A DNA stretch of 5,873 bases, taken from positions 1 to 5,873 of the forward strand of contig JAOUHR010000136.1 in NCBI GenBank assembly GCA_029884515.1. The letters are read 5' to 3'. A program made the position numbers and the translations under genes. Source of the DNA: Gemmatimonadota bacterium (lineage in GTDB: Bacteria > Gemmatimonadota > Gemmatimonadetes > Gemmatimonadales > Gemmatimonadaceae). Below, piece by piece: positions 1 to 5,169 of the stretch (its first letter is position 1; each line of letters starts with the position of its first letter). A model generated the notes under the pieces. It did not search any database, had not been told where the DNA came from, and saw only the letters and a program-made list of their open reading frames with translations.

Positions 1-747
1 GTTGGTCTCCGGATACTCGGCCCCGAGCCGCTGCATGATGGTCGTCACGTCGGCCGCCGCCTGCGCGTGGCTGACGCCCGGCTTGAGCTTCCCCACCACC
101 GAGACGAACAGGCCCTCCCCGCGCACGCCGACGAGCGGGTCCTGCTGCAGCGGGAGCCAGAGCTGGTCGTTCTGCGGGTACGCGAAGCCGTCCGGCATCA
201 CGCCGATCACCTCGTACGGCACGCCGTTCACGCGAATCGTGGTGCCGAGCACGGAGGTCGCACCGCCGAACCGCGTCTGCCACATGTCGTAACCGAGCAC
301 GACCACGCGCGCGCCCTGCGGTGTGTCCTCGCCCGGCCGGAAGTCGCGCCCCAGCACCGGCTGCACGCCCGTCATCGCGAACGTCTGCTGCGTGACCCAG
401 GAGCCCGAGTACCGTTCAGCGCGCTCCGTGCCGCTCACGTTCATCGTGCCCGAGGTGTACGCGCCGAAGTGCGAGAAGCTCCGCTGCTGCGCCGCGAGGT
501 CCGGCAGGTCCTGGATCGGGATCGGCTGCTTCTGCACCTCGAGTCCGGGGTTGGTCCGCGAGATGACCGCGATCCGGTCGCCCTCGGCGAACGGCAATCC
601 CTTGAGCAGCGCGCCGTAGACGATGCTGAACATCATCGTGGTGAGCCCGATGCCCAGCGTGAGGGCGACCACCGAGACGAGCGTGAGGCCGGGGCTCTTG
701 CGCAGGGTGCGGAGGCCGAGCTGGAGGTCGCGCAGGGAAGCCGGCAT
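1..747 (-). CDS. ADOP-type ABC transporter permease, N-terminal part (runs off the window)
   Basis: The reading frame is open from an ATG at 747 to the window edge and gives the first 249 residues of a membrane permease. It starts MPASLRDLQLGLRTLRKSPG, followed by one hydrophobic membrane segment at about residues 20-46 (ending GIGLTTMMFSIVYGALL). A soluble MacB-type periplasmic core domain follows, with typical pieces VLGRDF (131-136), VNGVPYEVIGVMPDGFAYP (173-191) and LWLPL (196-200). This layout is that of the acidobacterial duplicated orphan permeases, usually about 800 residues with two such halves, so roughly the first third is present. Family members are thought to work in export or envelope functions with a separate ATPase; the cargo here is unknown. 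No in-frame ATG or GTG lies between the preceding gene's stop and 747, which fixes the start. No good ribosome-binding site is seen. It follows the HD-domain gene by 54 nt on the same strand, without a terminator between them. Confidence 0.88.
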   Translation of the reverse strand, partial: MPASLRDLQLGLRTLRKSPGLTLVSVVALTLGIGLTTMMFSIVYGALLKGLPFAEGDRIAVISRTNPGLEVQKQPIPIQDLPDLAAQQRSFSHFGAYTSGTMNVSGTERAERYSGSWVTQQTFAMTGVQPVLGRDFRPGEDTPQGARVVVLGYDMWQTRFGGATSVLGTTIRVNGVPYEVIGVMPDGFAYPQNDQLWLPLQQDPLVGVRGEGLFVSVVGKLKPGVSHAQAAADVTTIMQRLGAEYPETN

Positions 748-801
748 CGCTCGCGGGGTCGGAAGGTCCGGTCGCCCTACGCCCGCTCCGGCGCCGCTGT
801 T

Positions 802-1473
802 TCAGTCCGTGAGGCGCGCCAGGGACCGCGCGAGGTTCGCCCGGGCCGATGCCTCCGACGACGCGCGGAACGGCGCGCTCGCGTAGATGTGTGCGCGCGC
901 GAGGAAGGCCTCGAGGATCGCCCGGCGCTTGGAACGGAAGATCGCCTGCGGCACCCAGGCGTACTCCGCGTGCACCTGGCGCTCGTACTCATCGAAGCGC
1001 TCGGCCGGCGCGGCGAGTATCGCGAGGTCGACGTCGGCGAGGAGCGCCGCGTCGCCGGCGAGGGGGGTGCCATCGTGCCGCGTGGCGAGGATCAGCGCCT
1101 CCACGCGGTCGCCGACGGCCGTGGCGAGCCGGGCACCGGTGATGGCCGCTCGCGCGAGCGCGGCGCTGCGCGCCTCGTTGTCGTCGCGGTGCGTGTCGTA
1201 CACGGCGTCGTGGTACCAGAGGGCGAGTTCCACCTCGCCGGGACGGTCGGCGAGCCCCCGCACCGCCGCCCAGTGGCCGAAGCACTCCTCGAGGTGGACC
1301 AGCGTGTGATACGCGCGGTGGGGCTCGGCGTATCGCGCGAGGAGCCCGGCAAGGAGGGGTGCGATCTCGACGGGATCGGCCGAGTGACCGAGGGCACGCC
1401 ACGTCCCCTCCCAGCGCGGCCGCACCCAGCCCGGGGTTCCGACATCCCCGGGTGACGCGGGACGCGCACGCAT
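802..1473 (-). CDS. HD-superfamily metal-dependent phosphohydrolase-like protein (COG4339 type)
   Basis: This 223-residue protein matches the small family of predicted metal-dependent HD phosphohydrolases. The visible signature runs in family order: YHTLVH (55-60) with two histidines, WYHDAVYD (86-93) with the His-Asp pair, the acidic DDNE (97-100), ATRHD (130-134), LLADVDLAIL (144-153), and a C-terminal basic helix FRSKRRAILEAFLAR (179-193) followed by IY. The His and Asp residues are those expected to hold divalent metal. The family's substrate is not established, so none is assigned. No signal peptide or membrane segment is present, so it should be cytoplasmic. Its ATG lies 3 nt beyond the stop of the outer-membrane-like gene (TGAGGGATG), which argues for coupled translation. 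A GTG at codon 17 (1423-1425) is an alternative start that would keep all motifs, because the family region begins near RWEGTWRALG (20-29). Confidence 0.86.
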   Translation of the reverse strand: MRARPASPGDVGTPGWVRPRWEGTWRALGHSADPVEIAPLLAGLLARYAEPHRAYHTLVHLEECFGHWAAVRGLADRPGEVELALWYHDAVYDTHRDDNEARSAALARAAITGARLATAVGDRVEALILATRHDGTPLAGDAALLADVDLAILAAPAERFDEYERQVHAEYAWVPQAIFRSKRRAILEAFLARAHIYASAPFRASSEASARANLARSLARLTD

Positions 1474-1476
1474 CCC

Positions 1477-2085
1477 TCAGCGTCCCCAGCGCCGGAGCAG
1501 GGCCACGCGAACGCTGGTCACCGAGTACCCGAGTCCCGTCTCGCTGACGAGGGCGTTGCGGATGTCGCGCAATCGCCCGCCACTCCGCTGCACGCTCGGA
1601 ACGAGCACGAACGACGCCGGGAGAGCGACCTCGTATCCGACGGCCGCCCTCCAGCCCGTGCCGTCACTGCCGAACTCCAGCGGGTGGTGGTTGGTGTACG
1701 TGATGAGGCCTGCGCCGGCCTCGACGAACAGCGGCCACGCGCGCACCGGCGTCACCTGCAGGCCGACGGAGAGCCCGCTCACACTCTCACCCTTGGCCGG
1801 GTCCCAGATGTTCGCGTACTCCATCGCCCATCCCCCGAGTTCCACGCTCACGCGCGTGCCTCGCGCGAGCGCGCGCGCGATGCGGAAGTCCATGGCCAGT
1901 GCCCCCCGCCCCCCGCCCCGCCCTTCACGCGACGTGATCTCGACGGTCCCGTAGCCGAGTGCGAGCCCGGCTTCCCAGCGCGGGGGCGCAGCGGGCGCCT
2001 GCGCCGCCGCGGCACCGGGACTCGCCACGAGGGCGGCGGCGAACAGGGCGAGCCGGACCCGGCGCTCGGTCGACCGGATGGTCAT
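1477..2085 (-). CDS. Small exported beta-rich protein, probable outer-membrane barrel
   Basis: The product is a 202-residue exported protein of no family I recognise. It has a classic signal peptide: basic start (RSTERRVR), hydrophobic LALFAAALVASPGAAAA, and likely cleavage near residue 28 after an Ala-rich AAA. The mature part alternates hydrophobic and polar residues with many Gly and aromatic residues: WEAGLALGYGTVEI (37-50), RVSVELGGWAMEY (78-90), GLSVGLQVTP (104-113), FVEAGAGLITY (120-130), GWRAAVGYEVAL (144-155). Such amphipathic strands are typical of an eight-strand OmpA/OprF-like barrel, and the C-terminal SVRVALLRRW is strand-like. A Gly/Arg-rich turn lies at 55-62. The ATG at 2083-2085 is chosen because it overlaps the DDAH stop as ATGA and begins directly before the signal peptide; an upstream start at 2319 would put about 78 unlikely residues across the DDAH gene. 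A GC-rich inverted repeat (2087-2100) sits just upstream of the start in the mRNA. Confidence 0.8.
   Translation of the reverse strand: MTIRSTERRVRLALFAAALVASPGAAAAQAPAAPPRWEAGLALGYGTVEITSREGRGGGRGALAMDFRIARALARGTRVSVELGGWAMEYANIWDPAKGESVSGLSVGLQVTPVRAWPLFVEAGAGLITYTNHHPLEFGSDGTGWRAAVGYEVALPASFVLVPSVQRSGGRLRDIRNALVSETGLGYSVTSVRVALLRRWGR
1902..1923 (-). other. G-rich tract with G-quadruplex potential inside the outer-membrane-like gene
   Basis: Read on the minus (coding) strand, four G-runs of 3, 4, 6 and 6 bases are separated by single C residues. This fits the usual G3+N1-7 quadruplex pattern with very short loops. It encodes the GRGGGRG turn (about residues 56-62), so it would be present in the mRNA. 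Whether it folds, or is only a by-product of Gly/Arg codons in GC-rich DNA, cannot be decided from sequence. Confidence 0.5.
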
Positions 2086-2897
2086 CGCTGCGCCCGCAGC
2101 ACGAGCGAGCAGCAGGTCACGGCGCCCTCCGCCTTCGCGATCTCCGTCGCCGCCACCGTGTGCACCACCTGACCGCGCGCCTCGAGCCGCGCGCGTGTGA
2201 GCGGATACGCATCCGCGTACACCAGCGTGTCGCCGATGCGGAGCACGTTCGCCGCCATCGGCTCGGCGGGATCCACCGCGACCGTCTCGAGCGGGGCGAA
2301 GAGCCCGGCATCCACCCACTCGGGATTCAGCAGGACCGTGTGGTCGTCGATCGCCGTCGCCGCCGACTTGAGGTGCAGGCAGCCGCTGACGTCCACGGCG
2401 CGCACCGAGTACCCGAACGGGGCGAGCTCGGTGCGCAGCTGCGCGATCCCCGCGTCGTCGGTGCGCGTGGTGCGTCCCACGAAGACCCGCTTGCCCACGG
2501 CGCAGACGTCGCCGCCGTCGAGGATGGCCGGGGCCACGATCCGCACGAGCGCGCGGAGCGGCGTCAGGGCCTCCTCCACCGCCCGCACCTCGGCGCGCCG
2601 CGAGGGGGCACCGGGTCGCGTGACGACGGCGACATCATCGAACACCACGGCGGTGTCCTCGATGAAGACCGAGTCGGGATGGTCGGGCGCGGGCGCGACG
2701 CGGCGCACCTCGCATCCCAGCGAGGTCAGGAGCTGCTCGTACCGATGATGCTGCGCGAACGCGGTCGGCACGTCGATCGGGGTGCGGGCGAGGTGCGTGA
2801 GCTCGCACTCGGCGAGCCGCGGGGAGACGGCGCGCGTGAGCGCGAGGTAGGCCGGGGCCTTCGCGCCGGCCGTCGTGCCGGGCCCCGGCCGCGTCAT
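2082..2897 (-). CDS. Dimethylargininase (N-omega,N-omega-dimethylarginine dimethylaminohydrolase, DDAH)
   Basis: This 271-residue cytosolic enzyme belongs to the guanidino-modifying amidinotransferase-fold family. DDAH hydrolyses methylated arginines to citrulline and a methylamine. Conserved blocks appear in family order: ECELTHLARTPID (30-42), QHHRYEQLLTSLGCEV (49-64), PDSVFIEDTAVV (74-85), TRPGAPSRRAEV (93-104), LDGGDV (126-131), HLKSA (175-179) and EGAVTCCSLVL (257-267). The expected catalytic set is present: the nucleophile in TCCS (Cys262, aligning with human DDAH1 Cys274), His175, and the acidic residue of LDGGDV (Asp127). Glu80-Asp81 lie in the substrate-binding loop. Length is normal for the family (about 255-285). 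The ATG at 2895-2897 overlaps the regulator's TGA as ATGA and places the family N-terminus correctly; a longer frame back to 3392 only reads across the regulator gene. No purine-rich ribosome site precedes the ATG, consistent with coupling. Close relatives could deiminate another guanidino compound, so the substrate is less certain than the class. Confidence 0.9.
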   Translation of the reverse strand: MTRPGPGTTAGAKAPAYLALTRAVSPRLAECELTHLARTPIDVPTAFAQHHRYEQLLTSLGCEVRRVAPAPDHPDSVFIEDTAVVFDDVAVVTRPGAPSRRAEVRAVEEALTPLRALVRIVAPAILDGGDVCAVGKRVFVGRTTRTDDAGIAQLRTELAPFGYSVRAVDVSGCLHLKSAATAIDDHTVLLNPEWVDAGLFAPLETVAVDPAEPMAANVLRIGDTLVYADAYPLTRARLEARGQVVHTVAATEIAKAEGAVTCCSLVLRAQR

Positions 2898-3733
2898 CGG
2901 GAGGGGCGACCGTTCCCGCGCGAGGCGGGGTGCGCGGCGCCCCACGCCTGCGCGATCGCCGCCGCGGTGATCCGCACGGCCGGGAGCACCACCTGCATCA
3001 TCCGCTCGCGCGCACCGTCGCGGTACGGCATCCCCACATTGAGCGCGGCGATCACCGCGCCCGTGCCGTCGCGCACCGGGACCGCGACCGAACAGAGGCC
3101 GATCTCCATCTCCTGCTCGGTATACGCGAAGCCCTGCTCGCGCACCTTCCGCACCTCGCGCAGGATCGCCGCGGGCTCGGAGAGCGTGAACGGGGTGAGC
3201 GCGGGGAAACGCTTGCCCTTGAGCCAGGCCTCCACCTCCGCATCGTCGCGCCCTGCGAGGAGCACGCGCCCCATCGAGGCTGCGTACGCGGGCAGGCGCG
3301 CGCCGACCGTGAGCGTCAGGGCCATCACCTTCCGCACCGGGATGCGCTGCACATAGACGATGTCGCGCCCATCGAGCACGGACATGGAGCACGATTCGTC
3401 CACCTCGTCGGCGAGTGCGCGCATCAGGGGCTGCGCGAGCTCGGGCAGGTCGAGCGCGGCGAGGTACCGGTAGCCGAGCTCGAGTGTCCGCGGCGTGAGG
3501 AAGAACATCCGGTCGCGGCGTCCGACGAAGCCGAGGTACTCGAGGGTCATCAGCAGCCGCCGCACCACGGCGCGGGCCAAGCCGACGCGTTCGGCGATCT
3601 CGGAGAGGGACATCTCGGGCCGCTCGCGATCGAACGCCCGGATGACGTCGAGCCCACGTGCGAGGGTCTGCACGTAGTTGGAGGATCTGGTGAACGACGG
3701 CTCGGCCGTCCCTTCGCGCACGCTGGTGGTCAC
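2894..3733 (-). CDS. IclR-family transcriptional regulator, PcaR/PcaU/PobR-like
   Basis: The product is a 279-residue DNA-binding regulator. The N-terminal winged helix-turn-helix starts with the hallmark YVQTLARGLDVIRAFD (20-35), and the recognition region is SLSEIAERVGLARAVVRRLLMTLEYLGFV (42-70). The C-terminal effector-binding domain shows VDESCSMSVLDGRDIVYVQRI (111-131), VGARLPAYAASMGRVLLA (143-160), LREVRKVREQGFAYTEQE (191-208) and the conserved GLCSVAVPVRDG (212-223). The YVQTLARGL opening and the LTPRTLELGYRYL block (79-91) are closest to the subgroup that controls aromatic-acid catabolism (PcaR, PcaU, PobR). The ligand here is probably different, given the neighbours. The start used is GTG 3731-3733, with a weak AGGG a few bases upstream; GTG codons at residues 5 and 21 are alternatives. 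The gene heads the minus-strand unit and faces the aminotransferase operon across 100 bp carrying two matching palindromes, so autoregulation plus control of the divergent operon is likely. Confidence 0.9.
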   Translation of the reverse strand: MTTSVREGTAEPSFTRSSNYVQTLARGLDVIRAFDRERPEMSLSEIAERVGLARAVVRRLLMTLEYLGFVGRRDRMFFLTPRTLELGYRYLAALDLPELAQPLMRALADEVDESCSMSVLDGRDIVYVQRIPVRKVMALTLTVGARLPAYAASMGRVLLAGRDDAEVEAWLKGKRFPALTPFTLSEPAAILREVRKVREQGFAYTEQEMEIGLCSVAVPVRDGTGAVIAALNVGMPYRDGARERMMQVVLPAVRITAAAIAQAWGAAHPASRGNGRPSR

Positions 3734-3748
3734 GGAGCCCTGGGGCTA

Positions 3749-3758
3749 TTTCCGGAAA
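3749..3758. repeat. Perfect 10-bp palindrome in the regulator's leader
   Basis: The sequence TTTCCGGAAA is a perfect inverted repeat overlapping the predicted -10 end and transcription start of the regulator gene. It differs in sequence from the two GTTC/GAAC palindromes. It could be a second binding site or chance; nothing else supports a role. Confidence 0.3.
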
Positions 3759-3786
3759 GGATATCAGGTGTGGCTTGGGTTCGCAA
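3758..3786 (-). promoter_or_regulatory. Candidate promoter of the IclR-family regulator operon
   Basis: On the minus strand, TTGCGA (3786-3781) is followed by a 17-nt spacer and TATCCT (3763-3758). An extended -10 TG lies one base before the hexamer (TGATATCCT). Each hexamer matches the sigma-70 consensus at four of six positions, and the spacing is ideal. The predicted transcript starts near 3751, about 17 nt before the GTG start. The -35 box lies inside the perfect palindrome 3779-3793, so a bound regulator would compete with RNA polymerase, as in negative autoregulation. Confidence 0.5.
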
Positions 3787-3793
3787 TGCGAAC
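3779..3793. promoter_or_regulatory. Probable operator 1 for the IclR-family regulator (perfect 15-bp palindrome)
   Basis: GTTCGCAATGCGAAC is a perfect inverted repeat: 7-bp arms around a single central A. Its size fits the roughly 15-bp palindromes bound by IclR-family dimers. It lies between the divergent genes, overlaps the predicted -35 of the regulator's own promoter, and sits at about -55 to -41 relative to the predicted aminotransferase start point. Assignment to this regulator is inference from position and symmetry. Confidence 0.65.
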
Positions 3794-3797
3794 ATGC

Positions 3798-3812
3798 GTT
3801 CGTTGAGTGAAC
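3798..3812. promoter_or_regulatory. Probable operator 2 (degenerate 15-bp copy of operator 1)
   Basis: GTTCGTTGAGTGAAC has the same 15-bp length and the same outer GTTCG...GAAC arms as the perfect palindrome, with 10 of 15 positions identical. The centres are 19 bp apart, close to two helical turns. It covers about -36 to -22 of the predicted aminotransferase promoter, so binding here would touch the -35 region. Paired sites are known for relatives such as PcaU, where repeated half-sites are arranged as a palindrome and a direct repeat. Confidence 0.5.
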
Positions 3813-3834
3813 CGTGTTTTGTATATTCCGCCGA
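3799..3834 (+). promoter_or_regulatory. Candidate leaderless promoter of the aminotransferase operon
   Basis: TATATT at 3822-3827 matches the -10 consensus at five of six positions in a small AT-rich island (GTTTTGTATATT) of otherwise GC-rich DNA. It ends exactly 6 nt before the A of the ATG at 3834, which is where transcription would begin, so the mRNA should have no leader. No Shine-Dalgarno sequence is present. With a 17-nt spacer the -35 position is TTCGTT (3799-3804), a poor match lying within operator 2, so the promoter may depend on the regulator for activation. Confidence 0.6.
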
Positions 3835-5162
3835 TGACCTCACACTCCGCCGAACGCGAGACGGTCCTCCACAGCTGGTCGGTGCAGTCCGCCTGGGACG
3901 CACCGACCGTCGTCGGTGGCAAGGGTGCCCGCTTCGAGACGGCCGACGGGCGTTCGCTGCTCGACTTCTCGAGCCAGTCGGAGTGCTGCAACCTCGGCCA
4001 CCAGCATCCGGCGGTGGTCGCGGCGATCAAGGCCCAGGCCGACCGGCTCTGCTACGTCGCGAACGCCTGGGGCGCCGAGCCCCGGGCACGCCTCGCCGAG
4101 TTGCTCCTCGAGAAGAGCGGGTTCACCGGTGGCCGCGTGTTCTTCACGCTCGGCGGCGCGGACGCGAACGAGCACGCCGTGAAGTTCGCGCGACAGGCCA
4201 GCGGCAAGCCGCGCGGCCTCGTGGTGACGCGCGACCGCTCGTACCACGGCGCGAGCTATGCGGCGATGGCGCTCTCCGGGGACACGCGGACGCGCACGCA
4301 GGTGGATCCGGCGGACTTCCGCGTGGCGCACGCGCCGCCACCCTACGCCTACCGCTGTCCCTTCGGCACGACCGACGCGGACGCCTGCGCGGCACGCGCG
4401 GTGGCGCGCGTCGGCGAGCTGCTCGCGGGTGCAGGCGCCGAGGGTGTCGCCGCGGTGCTGATGGAGCCCGACGCCGGCACCAACGGCATCGTCGCGCCCG
4501 ACACGTACTGGCCTGCGCTCCGCGCCGAGGCCACGCGCCGCGGCGCCTGGCTGATCGCCGACGAGGTGATGAGTGGCTTCGGCCGCTGCGGCGAGTGGTT
4601 CGCCTGGCAGCGGCATGGCGAAGCTGGCCGCCCGGACCTGATGACCCTCGCCAAGGGACTCACGGGTGCGCACCTCCCGCTCGGCGCCGTGGTGCTCTCG
4701 GCCGAGGTCGCCGCGAAGCTCGAGCACGAGATGCTCTACACCGGTCTCACCTACTGCGGGCATCCGCTCGCCTGCGCCGCCGGCGTGGCGGCGGTCGAGG
4801 CCTATGAGCGCGAGGGACTCGTCGCGCGCTCGCGGCGCCTCGGTGCCACGATGCTCACGGAGCTGCGCGCGATGCAGGCGCGCCACGCGGTGATCGGCGA
4901 CGTGCGCGGCGGCCATGGACTCTTCGCCGTGGTGGAGCTCGTGGCCGATCGCGAGAAGCGCACCCCGCTCGCCCCGTGGCCCGAGACGCCGCCCGCCCTC
5001 AGGACGCTCGTCCATGCCGGGCTGCAGGCCGGCGTCTCCTTCGCCACACGCGGCAACCTCATCCTGCTCGCGCCGCCACTCGTGATCGAGGACGCCGACC
5101 TCGCGCACGGGCTCGCGCTCCTCGATCGCCTGCTCGCGAGCCACTTCCCGACCCACGCCTGA
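3834..5162 (+). CDS. Class III PLP-dependent aminotransferase (ornithine/beta-alanine/taurine aminotransferase superfamily)
   Basis: This 442-residue cytosolic enzyme moves an amino group, usually a terminal one, to an oxo acid. Fold-type I landmarks occur in order: LLDFSSQ (42-48), NLGHQHPAVVAAI (53-65), the phosphate-binding GGADANE (107-113, in place of the usual GSEANE/GAEANE), YHGAS (137-141), MEPDAGTNG (210-218), IADEVMSGFGR (241-251) with Asp243 for the PLP ring nitrogen, and TLAKGLTGAHLPLGAV (271-286) with Lys274 as Schiff-base lysine. TGLTYCGHPLACAAG (303-317) supplies the Thr for the partner subunit. The HSWSVQSAWDAP opening and FSSQ...NLGHQHP resemble a branch often labelled only aspartate aminotransferase family; its substrate is not readable from sequence. 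The ATG at 3834 is preferred over a GTG at 3807, because that GTG falls inside operator 2 and the ATG sits exactly at the predicted transcription start. The aldehyde dehydrogenase gene follows after 7 nt, so the amine is probably converted to an aldehyde and then to an acid. Confidence 0.9.
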   Translation: MTSHSAERETVLHSWSVQSAWDAPTVVGGKGARFETADGRSLLDFSSQSECCNLGHQHPAVVAAIKAQADRLCYVANAWGAEPRARLAELLLEKSGFTGGRVFFTLGGADANEHAVKFARQASGKPRGLVVTRDRSYHGASYAAMALSGDTRTRTQVDPADFRVAHAPPPYAYRCPFGTTDADACAARAVARVGELLAGAGAEGVAAVLMEPDAGTNGIVAPDTYWPALRAEATRRGAWLIADEVMSGFGRCGEWFAWQRHGEAGRPDLMTLAKGLTGAHLPLGAVVLSAEVAAKLEHEMLYTGLTYCGHPLACAAGVAAVEAYEREGLVARSRRLGATMLTELRAMQARHAVIGDVRGGHGLFAVVELVADREKRTPLAPWPETPPALRTLVHAGLQAGVSFATRGNLILLAPPLVIEDADLAHGLALLDRLLASHFPTHA

Positions 5163-5169
5163 GACCCCC

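Noticed and set aside
748..801. Possible terminator between the HD gene and the permease
   Set aside because: Only a weak CGGA-CCT-TCCG inverted repeat is present and no T-run follows it on the minus strand.
67..1455. Long plus-strand open frame (462 codons) opposite the permease and HD genes
   Set aside because: Its translation is Arg/Ala/Glu/His-rich with no recognisable domain and crosses two genes with strong family motifs on the other strand. It is an antisense shadow typical of GC-rich DNA.
1862..1880. Alternating CG tract as a structural (Z-DNA-like) element
   Set aside because: It is short and encodes an Ala/Arg stretch of the barrel protein; such tracts are expected by chance at this GC content.
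2086..2319. N-terminal extension of the outer-membrane-like protein back to 2319
   Set aside because: The extra 78 residues lie over the DDAH coding region and would bury the signal peptide; the ATGA-linked ATG at 2085 is far better.
2898..3392. N-terminal extension of DDAH back to 3392
   Set aside because: The extra residues are a frame-shifted reading of the IclR effector domain, while family alignment begins just after the ATG at 2897.
3803..3827. TTGAGT (3803-3808) as the -35 box for the TATATT -10
   Set aside because: The spacer is only 13 nt, too short for a normal sigma-70 promoter, although the hexamer looks better than the correctly spaced one.
2930..4807. Plus-strand open frame of 625 codons crossing the regulator and the aminotransferase
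   Set aside because: It runs through the intergenic control region and is out of frame with the aminotransferase. Composition is low-complexity Arg/Gly/Ala, and no domain can be seen.
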